A stretch of DNA of 64,000 bases from assembly GCA_030063045.1 (NCBI GenBank), contig JAQSEB010000231.1, positions 124,001 through 188,000 of the forward strand. Direction: 5' to 3'. Positions within the stretch are counted from its first letter, which is position 1, and the number at the start of each line of letters is the position of its first letter. The notes beneath the pieces were generated by a model. That model made no database searches and was not told the origin of the DNA. It worked only from the letters and a program-made list of their open reading frames with translations. The position numbers and the translations under genes were made by a program. This stretch comes from Pratylenchus scribneri. Lineage: Eukaryota > Nematoda > Chromadorea > Rhabditida > Pratylenchidae. Shown one piece after another: positions 39,782 through 52,217 of the stretch.

Positions 39782-39791
39782 TTTTTTTTTT
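39782..39791. repeat. T10 run in a GAAAAATATTATT monomer
   Basis: T7 expanded to T10 and followed by G. This linked variant is confined to region D. It is preceded by an L/Y hybrid end at 39689-39710. Confidence 0.85.
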
Positions 39792-40219
39792 GAAAAATAT
39801 TATTAGAATCATATTCTCCACTCTAAAATAGAGGTATCAAAGCCTTCGATTTTTTAAAATACCTCATTATTGATTTTTAATAAATTTTATCAAAAATATT
39901 CAATAATTCAATCGATCGAAAAGTATTTTATGACCATTTTGAGGCCAGAATTTAATTTTTTTCAAAAATATTATTAGAATCATATTCTTCACTCTAAAAT
40001 AGAGGTATCAAAGCCTTCGATTTTTTAAAATACCTCATTATTGATTTTTAATAAATTTTATCAAAAATATTCAATAATTCAATCGATCGAAAAGTATTTT
40101 ATGACCATTTTGAGGCCAGAATTTAATTTTTTTCAAAAATTCCATTAGAATCATATTCTCCACTCTAAAATAGAGGTATCAAAGCCTTCGATTTTTTAAA
40201 ATACCTCATTATTGATTTT

Positions 40220-40281
40220 CTCCACTCTAAAATAGAGGTATCAAAGCCTTCGATTTTTTAAAATACCTCATTATTGATTTT
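40220..40281. repeat. 62-bp short unit, 1 copy
   Basis: L-ended single unit. Its duplicate is at 57243 (offset 17,023 bp, one base longer because of a T-run change near 57150). Confidence 0.9.
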
Positions 40282-41478
40282 TAATAAATTTTATCAAAAA
40301 TATTCAATAATTCAATCGATCGAAAAGTATTTTATGACCATTTTGAGGCCAGAATTTAATTTTTTTCAAAAATTCCATTAGAATCATATTCTCCACTCTA
40401 AAATAGAGGTATCAAAGCCTTCGATTTTTTAAAATACCTCATTATTGATTTTTAATAAATTTTATCAAAAATATTCAATAATTCAATCGATCGAAAAGTA
40501 TTTTATGACCATTTTGAGGCCAGAATTTAATTTTTTTCAAAAATTCCATTAGAATCATATTCTCCACTCTAAAATAGAGGTATCAAAGCCTTCGATTTTT
40601 TAAAATACCTCATTATTGATTTTTAATAAATTTTATCAAAAATATTCAATAATTCAATCGATCGAAAAGTATTTTATGACCATTTTGAGGCCAGAATTTA
40701 ATTTTTTTCAAAAATTCCATTAGAATCATATTCTCCACTCTAAAATAGAGGTATCAAAGCCTTCGATTTTTTAAAATACCTCATTATTGATTTTTAATAA
40801 ATTTTATCAAAAATATTCAATAATTCAATCGATCGAAAAGTATTTTATGACCATTTTGAGGCCAGAATTTAATTTTTTTCAAAAATTCCATTAGAATCAT
40901 ATTCTCCACTCTAAAATAGAGGTATCAAAGCCTTCGATTTTTTAAAATACCTCATTATTGATTTTTAATAAATTTTATCAAAAATATTCAATAATTCAAT
41001 CGATCGAAAAGTATTTTATGACCATTTTGAGGCCAGAATTTAATTTTTTTCAAAAATTCCATTAGAATCATATTCTCCACTCTAAAATAGAGGCATCAAA
41101 GCCTTCGATTTTTTAAAATACCTCATTATTGATTTTTAATAAATTTTATCAAAAATATTCAATAATTCAATCGATCGAAAAGTATTTTATGACCATTTTG
41201 AGGCCAGAATTTAATTTTTTTCAAAAATTCCATTAGAATCATATTCTCCACTCTAAAATAGAGGTATCAAAGCCTTCGATTTTTTAAAATACCTCATTAT
41301 TGATTTTTAATAAATTTTATCAAAAATATTCAATAATTCAATCGATCGAAAAGTATTTTATGACCATTTTGAGGCCAGAATTTAATTTTTTTCAAAAATT
41401 CCATTAGAATCATATTCTCCACTCTAAAATAGAGGTATCAAAGCCTTCGATTTTTTAAAATACCTCATTATTGATTTT

Positions 41479-41540
41479 CTCCACTCTAAAATAGAGGTAT
41501 CAAAGCCTTCGATTTTTTAAAATACCTACATATCGATTTT
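41479..41540. repeat. 62-bp short unit, 1 copy, Y-ended
   Basis: Part of the 2,084-bp repeat; its duplicate is at 43563. Confidence 0.9.
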
Positions 41541-41789
41541 TAACAAATTTTATCAAAAATATTCAATAATTCAATCGATCGAAAAGTATTTTATGACCAT
41601 TTTGAGGCCAGAATTTAATTTTTTTGAAAAATTCCATTAGAATCATATTCTCCACTCTAAAATAGAGGTATCAAAGCCTTCGATTTTTTAAAATACCTCA
41701 TTATTGATTTTTAATAAATTTTATCAAAAATATTCAATAATTCAATCGATCGAAAAGTATTTTATGACCATTTTGAGGCCAGAATTTAA

Positions 41790-41799
41790 TTTTTTTTTT
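41790..41799. repeat. T10 run in a GAAAAATATTATT monomer
   Basis: This monomer is the parent of the first five-copy short-unit run. It is preceded by a normal L end. Confidence 0.85.
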
Positions 41800-41885
41800 G
41801 AAAAATATTATTAGAATCATATTCTCCACTCTAAAATAGAGGTATCAAAGCCTTCGATTTTTTAAAATACCTCATTATTGATTTT

Positions 41886-42195
41886 CTCCACTCTAAAATA
41901 GAGGTATCAAAGCCTTCGATTTTTTAAAATACCTCATTATTGATTTTCTCCACTCTAAAATAGAGGTATCAAAGCCTTCGATTTTTTAAAATACCTCATT
42001 ATTGATTTTCTCCACTCTAAAATAGAGGTATCAAAGCCTTCGATTTTTTAAAATACCTCATTATTGATTTTCTCCACTCTAAAATAGAGGTATCAAAGCC
42101 TTCGATTTTTTAAAATACCTCCTTATTGATTTTCTCCACTCTAAAATAGAGGTATCAAAGCCTTCGATTTTTTAAAATACCTCATTATTGATTTT
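41886..42195. repeat. 62-bp short unit, 5 copies
   Basis: One of three five-copy runs. The fourth unit ends CCTCCTTATTG instead of CCTCATTATTG. The last unit ends in an L/Y hybrid (CATTATTGATTTTTAACAAA). Confidence 0.9.
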
Positions 42196-42273
42196 TAACA
42201 AATTTTATCAAAAATATTCAATAATTCAATCGATCGAAAAGTATTTTATGACCATTTTGAGGCCAGAATTTAA

Positions 42274-42282
42274 TTTTTTTTT
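42274..42282. repeat. T9 run in a GAAAAATATTATT monomer
   Basis: Follows the five-copy run and an L/Y hybrid end at 42180-42202. It is one T shorter than its 2,084-bp counterpart. Confidence 0.8.
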
Positions 42283-43562
42283 GAAAAATATTATTAGAAT
42301 CATATTCTCCACTCTAAAATAGAGGTATCAAAGCCTTCGATTTTTTAAAATACCTACATATCGATTTTTAACAAATTTTATCAAAAATATTCAATAATTC
42401 AATCGATCGAAAAGTATTTTATGACCATTTTGAGGCCAGAATTTAATTTTTTTGAAAAATTCCATTAGAATCATCTCCACTCTAAAATAGAGGTATCAAA
42501 GCCTTCGATTTTTTAAAATACCTCATTATTGATTTTTAATAAATTTTATCAAAAATATTCAATAATTCAATCGATCGAAAAGTATTTTATGACCATTTTG
42601 AGGCCAGAATTTAATTTTTTTCAAAAATTCCATTAGAATCATATTCTCCACTCTAAAATAGAGGTATCAAAGCCTTCGATTTTTTAAAATACCTCATTAT
42701 TGATTTTTAATAAATTTTATCAAAAATATTCAATAATTCAATCGATCGAAAAGTATTTTATGACCATTTTGAGGCCAGAATTTAATTTTTTTCAAAAATT
42801 CCATTAGAATCATATTCTCCACTCTAAAATAGAGGTATCAAAGCCTTCGATTTTTTAAAATACCTCATTATTGATTTTTAATAAATTTTATCAAAAATAT
42901 TCAATAATTCAATCGATCGAAAAGTATTTTATGACCATTTTGAGGCCAGAATTTAATTTTTTTCAAAAATTCCATTAGAATCATATTCTCCACTCTAAAA
43001 TAGAGGTATCAAAGCCTTCGATTTTTTAAAATACCTCATTATTGATTTTTAATAAATTTTATCAAAAATATTCAATAATTCAATCGATCGAAAAGTATTT
43101 TATGACCATTTTGAGGCCAGAATTTAATTTTTTTCAAAAATTCCATTAGAATCATATTCTCCACTCTAAAATAGAGGCATCAAAGCCTTCGATTTTTTAA
43201 AATACCTCATTATTGATTTTTAATAAATTTTATCAAAAATATTCAATAATTCAATCGATCGAAAAGTATTTTATGACCATTTTGAGGCCAGAATTTAATT
43301 TTTTTCAAAAATTCCATTAGAATCATATTCTCCACTCTAAAATAGAGGTATCAAAGCCTTCGATTTTTTAAAATACCTCATTATTGATTTTTAATAAATT
43401 TTATCAAAAATATTCAATAATTCAATCGATCGAAAAGTATTTTATGACCATTTTGAGGCCAGAATTTAATTTTTTTCAAAAATTCCATTAGAATCATATT
43501 CTCCACTCTAAAATAGAGGTATCAAAGCCTTCGATTTTTTAAAATACCTCATTATTGATTTT

Positions 43563-43624
43563 CTCCACTCTAAAATAGAGGTATCAAAGCCTTCGATTTT
43601 TTAAAATACCTACATATCGATTTT
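43563..43624. repeat. 62-bp short unit, 1 copy, Y-ended
   Basis: Equivalent of 41479 at an offset of 2,084 bp. Confidence 0.9.
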
Positions 43625-43873
43625 TAACAAATTTTATCAAAAATATTCAATAATTCAATCGATCGAAAAGTATTTTATGACCATTTTGAGGCCAGAATTT
43701 AATTTTTTTGAAAAATTCCATTAGAATCATATTCTCCACTCTAAAATAGAGGTATCAAAGCCTTCGATTTTTTAAAATACCTCATTATTGATTTTTAATA
43801 AATTTTATCAAAAATATTCAATAATTCAATCGATCGAAAAGTATTTTATGACCATTTTGAGGCCAGAATTTAA

Positions 43874-43883
43874 TTTTTTTTTT
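43874..43883. repeat. T10 run in a GAAAAATATTATT monomer
   Basis: Parent of the second five-copy run (counterpart of 41790). Confidence 0.85.
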
Positions 43884-43969
43884 GAAAAATATTATTAGAA
43901 TCATATTCTCCACTCTAAAATAGAGGTATCAAAGCCTTCGATTTTTTAAAATACCTCATTATTGATTTT

Positions 43970-44279
43970 CTCCACTCTAAAATAGAGGTATCAAAGCCTT
44001 CGATTTTTTAAAATACCTCATTATTGATTTTCTCCACTCTAAAATAGAGGTATCAAAGCCTTCGATTTTTTAAAATACCTCATTATTGATTTTCTCCACT
44101 CTAAAATAGAGGTATCAAAGCCTTCGATTTTTTAAAATACCTCATTATTGATTTTCTCCACTCTAAAATAGAGGTATCAAAGCCTTCAATTTTTTAAAAT
44201 ACCTCATTATTGATTTTCTCCACTCTAAAATAGAGGTATCAAAGCCTTCGATTTTTTAAAATACCTCATTATTGATTTT
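43970..44279. repeat. 62-bp short unit, 5 copies
   Basis: Equivalent of 41886. The fourth unit has CCTTCAATTT in place of CCTTCGATTT (about 44189). It ends in the same L/Y hybrid. Confidence 0.9.
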
Positions 44280-44357
44280 TAACAAATTTTATCAAAAATA
44301 TTCAATAATTCAATCGATCGAAAAGTATTTTATGACCATTTTGAGGCCAGAATTTAA

Positions 44358-44367
44358 TTTTTTTTTT
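44358..44367. repeat. T10 run in a GAAAAATATTATT monomer
   Basis: Follows the second five-copy run and an L/Y hybrid end at 44264-44286. Confidence 0.85.
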
Positions 44368-45986
44368 GAAAAATATTATTAGAATCATATTCTCCACTCT
44401 AAAATAGAGGTATCAAAGCCTTCGATTTTTTAAAATACCTACATATCGATTTTTAACAAATTTTATCAAAAATATTCAATAATTCAATCGATCGAAAAGT
44501 ATTTTATGACCATTTTGAGGCCAGAATTTAATTTTTTTGAAAAATTCCATTAGAATCATCTCCACTCTAAAATAGAGGTATCAAAGCCTTCGATTTTTTA
44601 AAATACCTCATTATTGATTTTTAATAAATTTTATCAAAAATATTCAATAATTCAATCGATCGAAAAGTATTTTATGACCATTTTGAGGCCAGAATTTAAT
44701 TTTTTTCAAAAATTCCATTAGAATCATATTCTCCACTCTAAAATAGAGGTATCAAAGCCTTCGATTTTTTAAAATACCTACATATCGATTTTTAACAAAT
44801 TTTATCAAAAATATTCAATAATTCAATCGATCGAAAAGTATTTTATGACCATTTTGAGGCCAGAATTTAATTTTTTTGAAAAATTCCATTAGAATCATCT
44901 CCACTCTAAAATAGAGGTATCAAAGCCTTCGATTTTTTAAAATACCTCATTATTGATTTTTAATAAATTTTATCAAAAATATTCAATAATTCAATCGATC
45001 GAAAAGTATTTTATGACCATTTTGAGGCCAGAATTTAATTTTTTTCAAAAATTCCATTAGAATCATATTCTCCACTCTAAAATAGAGGTATCAAAGCCTT
45101 CGATTTTTTAAAATACCTACATATCGATTTTTAACAAATTTTATCAAAAATATTCAATAATTCAATCGATCGAAAAGTATTTTATGACCATTTTGAGGCC
45201 AGAATTTAATTTTTTTGAAAAATTCCATTAGAATCATATTCTCCACTCTAAAATAGAGGTATCAAAGCCTTCGATTTTTTAAAATACCTACATATCGATT
45301 TTTAACAAATTTTATCAAAAATATTCAATAATTCAATCGATCGAAAAGTATTTTATGACCATTTTGAGGCCAGAATTTAATTTTTTTCAAAAATTCCATT
45401 AGAATCATATTCTCCACTCTAAAATAGAGGTATCAAAGCCTTCGATTTTTTAAAATACCTCATTATTGATTTTTAATAAATTTTATCAAAAATATTCAAT
45501 AATTCAATCGATCGAAAAGTATTTTATGACCATTTTGAGGCCAGAATTTAATTTTTTTCAAAAATTCCATTAGAATCATATTCTCCACTCTAAAATAGAG
45601 GTATCAAAGCCTTCGATTTTTTAAAATACCTACATATCGATTTTTAACAAATTTTATCAAAAATATTCAATAATTCAATCGATCGAAAAGTATTTTATGA
45701 CCATTTTGAGGCCAGAATTTAATTTTTTTCAAAAATTCCATTAGAATCATATTCTCCACTCTAAAATAGAGGTATCAAAGCCTTCGATTTTTTAAAATAC
45801 CTACATATCGATTTTTAACAAATTTTATCAAAAATATTCAATAATTCAATCGATCGAAAAGTATTTTATGACCATTTTGAGGCCAGAATTTAATTTTTTT
45901 CAAAAATTCCATTAGAATCATATTCTCCACTCTAAAATAGAGGTATCAAAGCCTTCGATTTTTTAAAATACCTCATTATTGATTTT

Positions 45987-46110
45987 CTCCACTCTAAAAT
46001 AGAGGTATCAAAGCCTTCGATTTTTTAAAATACCTCATTATTGATTTTCTCCACTCTAAAATAGAGGTATCAAAGCCTTCGATTTTTTAAAATACCTCAT
46101 TATTGATTTT
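45987..46110. repeat. 62-bp short unit, 2 copies
   Basis: A 2-copy cluster that is not followed by a 3-copy cluster at 466 bp. The next cluster is 1.3 kb away at 47308. Confidence 0.9.
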
Positions 46111-47307
46111 TAATAAATTTTATCAAAAATATTCAATAATTCAATCGATCGAAAAGTATTTTATGACCATTTTGAGGCCAGAATTTAATTTTTTTCAAAA
46201 ATTCCATTAGAATCATATTCTCCACTCTAAAATAGAGGTATCAAAGCCTTCGATTTTTTAAAATACCTACATATCGATTTTTAACAAATTTTATCAAAAA
46301 TATTCAATAATTCAATCGATCGAAAAGTATTTTATGACCATTTTGAGGCCAGAATTTAATTTTTTTGAAAAATTCCATTAGAATCATATTCTCCACTCTA
46401 AAATAGAGGTATCAAAGCCTTCGATTTTTTAAAATACCTACATATCGATTTTTAACAAATTTTATCAAAAATATTCAATAATTCAATCGATCGAAAAGTA
46501 TTTTATGACCATTTTGAGGCCAGAATTTAATTTTTTTCAAAAATTCCATTAGAATCATATTCTCCACTCTAAAATAGAGGTATCAAAGCCTTCGATTTTT
46601 TAAAATACCTACATATCGATTTTTAACAAATTTTATCAAAAATATTCAATAATTCAATCGATCGAAAAGTATTTTATGACCATTTTGAGGCCAGAATTTA
46701 ATTTTTTTCAAAAATTCCATTAGAATCATATTCTCCACTCTAAAATAGAGGTATCAAAGCCTTCGATTTTTTAAAATACCTCATTATTGATTTTTAATAA
46801 ATTTTATCAAAAATATTCAATAATTCAATCGATCGAAAAGTATTTTATGACCATTTTGAGGCCAGAATTTAATTTTTTTCAAAAATTCCATTAGAATCAT
46901 ATTCTCCACTCTAAAATAGAGGTATCAAAACCTTCGATTTTTTAAAATACCTCATTATTGATTTTTAATAAATTTTATCAAAAATATTCAATAATTCAAT
47001 CGATCGAAAAGTATTTTATGACCATTTTGAGGCCAGAATTTAATTTTTTTCAAAAATTCCATTAGAATCATATTCTCCACTCTAAAATAGAGGTATCAAA
47101 GCCTTCGATTTTTTAAAATACCTACATATCGATTTTTAACAAATTTTATCAAAAATATTCAATAATTCAATCGATCGAAAAGTATTTTATGACCATTTTG
47201 AGGCCAGAATTTAATTTTTTTCAAAAATTCCATTAGAATCATATTCTCCACTCTAAAATAGAGGTATCAAAGCCTTCGATTTTTTAAAATACCTCATTAT
47301 TGATTTT

Positions 47308-47493
47308 CTCCACTCTAAAATAGAGGTATCAAAGCCTTCGATTTTTTAAAATACCTCATTATTGATTTTCTCCACTCTAAAATAGAGGTATCAAAGCCTT
47401 CGATTTTTTAAAATACCTCATTATTGATTTTCTCCACTCTAAAATAGAGGTATCAAAGCCTTCGATTTTTTAAAATACCTCATTATTGATTTT
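47308..47493. repeat. 62-bp short unit, 3 copies
   Basis: The downstream partner of the large duplication begins inside its last unit (47430). Confidence 0.9.
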
Positions 47494-48861
47494 TAATAAA
47501 TTTTATCAAAAATATTCAATAATTCAATCGATCGAAAAGTATTTTATGACCATTTTGAGGCCAGAATTTAATTTTTTTCAAAAATTCCATTAGAATCATA
47601 TTCTCCACTCTAAAATAGAGGTATCAAAGCCTTCGATTTTTTAAAATACCTCATTATTGATTTTTAATAAATTTTATCAAAAATATTCAATAATTCAATC
47701 GATCGAAAAGTATTTTATGACCATTTTGAGGCCAGAATTTAATTTTTTTCAAAAATTCCATTAGAATCATATTCTCCACTCTAAAATAGAGGTATCAAAG
47801 CCTTCGATTTTTTAAAATACCTCATTATTGATTTTTAATAAATTTTATCAAAAATATTCAATAATTCAATCGATCGAAAAGTATTTTATGACCATTTTGA
47901 GGCCAGAATTTAATTTTTTTCAAAAATTCCATTAGAATCATATTCTCCACTCTAAAATAGAGGTATCAAAGCCTTCGATTTTTTAAAATACCTCATTATT
48001 GATTTTTAATAAATTTTATCAAAAATATTCAATAATTCAATCGATCGAAAAGTATTTTATGACCATTTTGAGGCCAGAATTTAATTTTTTTCAAAAATTC
48101 CATTAGAATCATATTCTCCACTCTAAAATAGAGGTATCAAAGCCTTCGATTTTTTAAAATACCTCATTATTGATTTTTAATAAATTTTATCAAAAATATT
48201 CAATAATTCAATCGATCGAAAAGTATTTTATGACCATTTTGAGGCCAGAATTTAATTTTTTTCAAAAATTCCATTAGAATCATATTCTCCACTCTAAAAT
48301 AGAGGTATCAAAGCCTTCGATTTTTTAAAATACCTCATTATTGATTTTTAATAAATTTTATCAAAAATATTCAATAATTCAATCGATCGAAAAGTATTTT
48401 ATGACCATTTTGAGGCCAGAATTTAATTTTTTTCAAAAATTCCATTAGAATCATATTCTCCACTCTAAAATAGAGGTATCAAAGCCTTCGATTTTTTAAA
48501 ATACCTCATTATTGATTTTTAATAAATTTTATCAAAAATATTCAATAATTCAATCGATCGAAAAGTATTTTATGACCATTTTGAGGCCAGAATTTAATTT
48601 TTTTCAAAAATTCCATTAGAATCATATTCTCCACTCTAAAATAGAGGTATCAAAGCCTTCGATTTTTTAAAATACCTACATATCGATTTTTAACAAATTT
48701 TATCAAAAATATTCAATAATTCAATCGATCGAAAAGTATTTTATGACCATTTTGAGGCCAGAATTTAATTTTTTTCAAAAATTCCATTAGAATCATATTC
48801 TCCACTCTAAAATAGAGGTATCAAAGCCTTCGATTTTTTAAAATACCTCATTATTGATTTT

Positions 48862-48985
48862 CTCCACTCTAAAATAGAGGTATCAAAGCCTTCGATTTTT
48901 TAAAATACCTCATTATTGATTTTCTCCACTCTAAAATAGAGGTATCAAAGCCTTCGATTTTTTAAAATACTTCATTATTGATTTT
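48862..48985. repeat. 62-bp short unit, 2 copies
   Basis: Pairs with 49328 at 466 bp. The second unit ends ACTTCATTATTG rather than ACCTCATTATTG (about 48971). Confidence 0.9.
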
Positions 48986-49327
48986 TAATAAATTTTATCA
49001 AAAATATTCAATAATTCAATCGATCGAAAAGTATTTTATGACCATTTTGAGGCCAGAATTTAATTTTTTTCAAAAATTCCATTAGAATCATATTCTCCAC
49101 TCTAAAATAGAGGTATCAAAGCCTTCGATTTTTTAAAATACCTACATATCGATTTTTAACAAATTTTATCAAAAATATTCAATAATTCAATCGATCGAAA
49201 AGTATTTTATGACCATTTTGAGGCCAGAATTTAATTTTTTTCAAAAATTCCATTAGAATCATATTCTCCACTCTAAAATAGAGGTATCAAAGCCTTCGAT
49301 TTTTTAAAATACCTCATTATTGATTTT

Positions 49328-49513
49328 CTCCACTCTAAAATAGAGGTATCAAAGCCTTCGATTTTTTAAAATACCTCATTATTGATTTTCTCCACTCTAA
49401 AATAGAGGTATCAAAGCCTTCGATTTTTTAAAATACCTCATTATTGATTTTCTCCACTCTAAAATAGAGGTATCAAAGCCTTCGATTTTTTAAAATACCT
49501 CATTATTGATTTT
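49328..49513. repeat. 62-bp short unit, 3 copies
   Basis: Followed by a full monomer with TCATTTTCTCC (base 49620), as at 29353 and 52324. Confidence 0.9.
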
Positions 49514-51565
49514 TAATAAATTTTATCAAAAATATTCAATAATTCAATCGATCGAAAAGTATTTTATGACCATTTTGAGGCCAGAATTTAATTTTTTTCA
49601 AAAATTCCATTAGAATCATTTTCTCCACTCTAAAATAGAGGTATCAAAGCCTTCGATTTTTTAAAATACCTACATATCGATTTTTAACAAATTTTATCAA
49701 AAATATTCAATAATTCAATCGATCGAAAAGTATTTTATGACCATTTTGAGGCCAGAATTTAATTTTTTTCAAAAATTCCATTAGAATCATATTCTCCACT
49801 CTAAAATAGAGGTATCAAAGCCTTCGATTTTTTAAAATACCTCATTATTGATTTTTAATAAATTTTATCAAAAATATTCAATAATTCAATCGATCGAAAA
49901 GTATTTTATGACCATTTTGAGGCCAGAATTTAATTTTTTTCAAAAATTCCATTAGAATCATATTCTCCACTCTAAAATAGAGGTATCAAAGCCTTCGATT
50001 TTTTAAAATACCTCATTATTGATTTTTAATAAATTTTATCAAAAATATTCAATAATTCAATCGATCGAAAAGTATTTTATGACCATTTTGAGGCCAGAAT
50101 TTAATTTTTTTCAAAAATTCCATTAGAATCATATTCTCCACTCTAAAATAGAGGTATCAAAGCCTTCGATTTTTTAAAATACCTCATTATTGATTTTTAA
50201 TAAATTTTATCAAAAATATTCAATAATTCAATCGATCGAAAAGTATTTTATGACCATTTTGAGGCCAGAATTTAATTTTTTTCAAAAATTCCATTAGAAT
50301 CATATTCTCCACTCTAAAATAGAGGTATCAAAGCCTTCGATTTTTTAAAATACCTCATTATTGATTTTTAATAAATTTTATCAAAAATATTCAATAATTC
50401 AATCGATCGAAAAGTATTTTATGACCATTTTGAGGCCAGAATTTAATTTTTTTCAAAAATTCCATTAGAATCATATTCTCCACTCTAAAATAGAGGTATC
50501 AAAGCCTTCGATTTTTTAAAATACCTACATATCGATTTTTAACAAATTTTATCAAAAATATTCAATAATTCAATCGATCGAAAAGTATTTTATGACCATT
50601 TTGAGGCCAGAATTTAATTTTTTTCAAAAATTCCATTAGAATCATATTCTCCACTCTAAAATAGAGGTATCAAAGCCTTCGATTTTTTAAAATACCTACA
50701 TATCGATTTTTAACAAATTTTATCAAAAATATTCAATAATTCAATCGATCGAAAAGTATTTTATGACCATTTTGAGGCCAGAATTTAATTTTTTTCAAAA
50801 ATTCCATTAGAATCATATTCTCCACTCTAAAATAGAGGTATCAAAGCCTTCGATTTTTTAAAATACCTCATTATTGATTTTTAATAAATTTTATCAAAAA
50901 TATTCAATAATTCAATCGATCGAAAAGTATTTTATGACCATTTTGAGGCCAGAATTTAATTTTTTTGAAAAATTCCATTAGAATCATATTCTCCACTCTA
51001 AAATAGAGGTATCAAAGCCTTCGATTTTTTAAAATACCTCATTATTGATTTTTAATAAATTTTATCAAAAATATTCAATAATTCAATCGATCGAAAAGTA
51101 TTTTATGACCATTTTGAGGCCAGAATTTAATTTTTTTCAAAAATTCCATTAGAATCATATTCTCCACTCTAAAATAGAGGTATCAAAGCCTTCGATTTTT
51201 TAAAATACCTCATTATTGATTTTTAATAAATTTTATCAAAAATATTCAATAATTCAATCGATCGAAAAGTATTTTATGACCATTTTGAGGCCAGAATTTA
51301 ATTTTTTTCAAAAATTCCATTAGAATCATATTCTCCACTCTAAAATAGAGGTATCAAAGCCTTCGATTTTTTAAAATACCTACATATCGATTTTTAACAA
51401 ATTTTATCAAAAATATTCAATAATTCAATCGATCGAAAAGTATTTTATGACCATTTTGAGGCCAGAATTTAATTTTTTTCAAAAATTCCATTAGAATCAT
51501 ATTCTCCACTCTAAAATAGAGGTATCAAAGCCTTCGATTTTTTAAAATACCTCATTATTGATTTT

Positions 51566-51689
51566 CTCCACTCTAAAATAGAGGTATCAAAGCCTTCGAT
51601 TTTTTAAAATACCTCATTATTGATTTTCTCCACTCTAAAATAGAGGTATCAAAGCCTTCGATTTTTTAAAATACCTCATTATTGATTTT
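51566..51689. repeat. 62-bp short unit, 2 copies
   Basis: Equivalent of 48862 at 2,704 bp and of 31298 at 20,268 bp. Confidence 0.9.
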
Positions 51690-52031
51690 TAATAAATTTT
51701 ATCAAAAATATTCAATAATTCAATCGATCGAAAAGTATTTTATGACCATTTTGAGGCCAGAATTTAATTTTTTTCAAAAATTCCATTAGAATCATATTCT
51801 CCACTCTAAAATAGAGGTATCAAAGCCTTCGATTTTTTAAAATACCTACATATCGATTTTTAACAAATTTTATCAAAAATATTCAATAATTCAATCGATC
51901 GAAAAGTATTTTATGACCATTTTGAGGCCAGAATTTAATTTTTTTCAAAAATTCCATTAGAATCATATTCTCCACTCTAAAATAGAGGTATCAAAGCCTT
52001 CGATTTTTTAAAATACCTCATTATTGATTTT

Positions 52032-52217
52032 CTCCACTCTAAAATAGAGGTATCAAAGCCTTCGATTTTTTAAAATACCTCATTATTGATTTTCTCCACT
52101 CTAAAATAGAGGTATCAAAGCCTTCGATTTTTTAAAATACCTCATTATTGATTTTCTCCACTCTAAAATAGAGGTATCAAAGCCTTCGATTTTTTAAAAT
52201 ACCTCATTATTGATTTT
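52032..52217. repeat. 62-bp short unit, 3 copies
   Basis: Equivalent of 49328 at 2,704 bp. The monomer after it again has TCATTTTCTCC (base 52324). Confidence 0.9.

Larger units (their letters stand above)
37317..41478. repeat. Large duplication, upstream copy, segment 2
   Basis: Matches 54339-58501 at 17,022 then 17,023 bp. Shared marks are ATTCCTTTAG (38027 and 55049), single short units, the same L/Y order over about 11 monomers, an L/Y hybrid followed by a T10 run (39782 and 56804), and a common-core monomer with CTTCACTC. A private change in this copy is GAGGCATC at 41094. Confidence 0.85.
40391..44779. repeat. Higher-order repeat of 2,084 bp, about 2.1 copies
   Basis: The unit has ten full monomers and six short units (one single, one run of five), plus 2 bp net from T-run expansions (+3, +2) and a 3-bp deletion. 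Diagnostic bases recur at the same offset: GAGGCATC (C at 41094 and 43178), the single short unit (41479 and 43563) and the five-copy run (41886 and 43970). After a T9 to T10 change (42274 against 44358) the offset is 2,085. Confidence 0.88.
43561..45216. repeat. Large duplication, upstream copy, segment 3
   Basis: Matches 60691-62346 at 17,130 bp: Y end, G-form L, T10 monomer, five short units, second T10 monomer with Y end, then the alternating 3-bp-deletion (ATCATCTCC) and Y monomers. It differs at 44264-44286, an L/Y hybrid where the counterpart has full Y. Confidence 0.85.
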
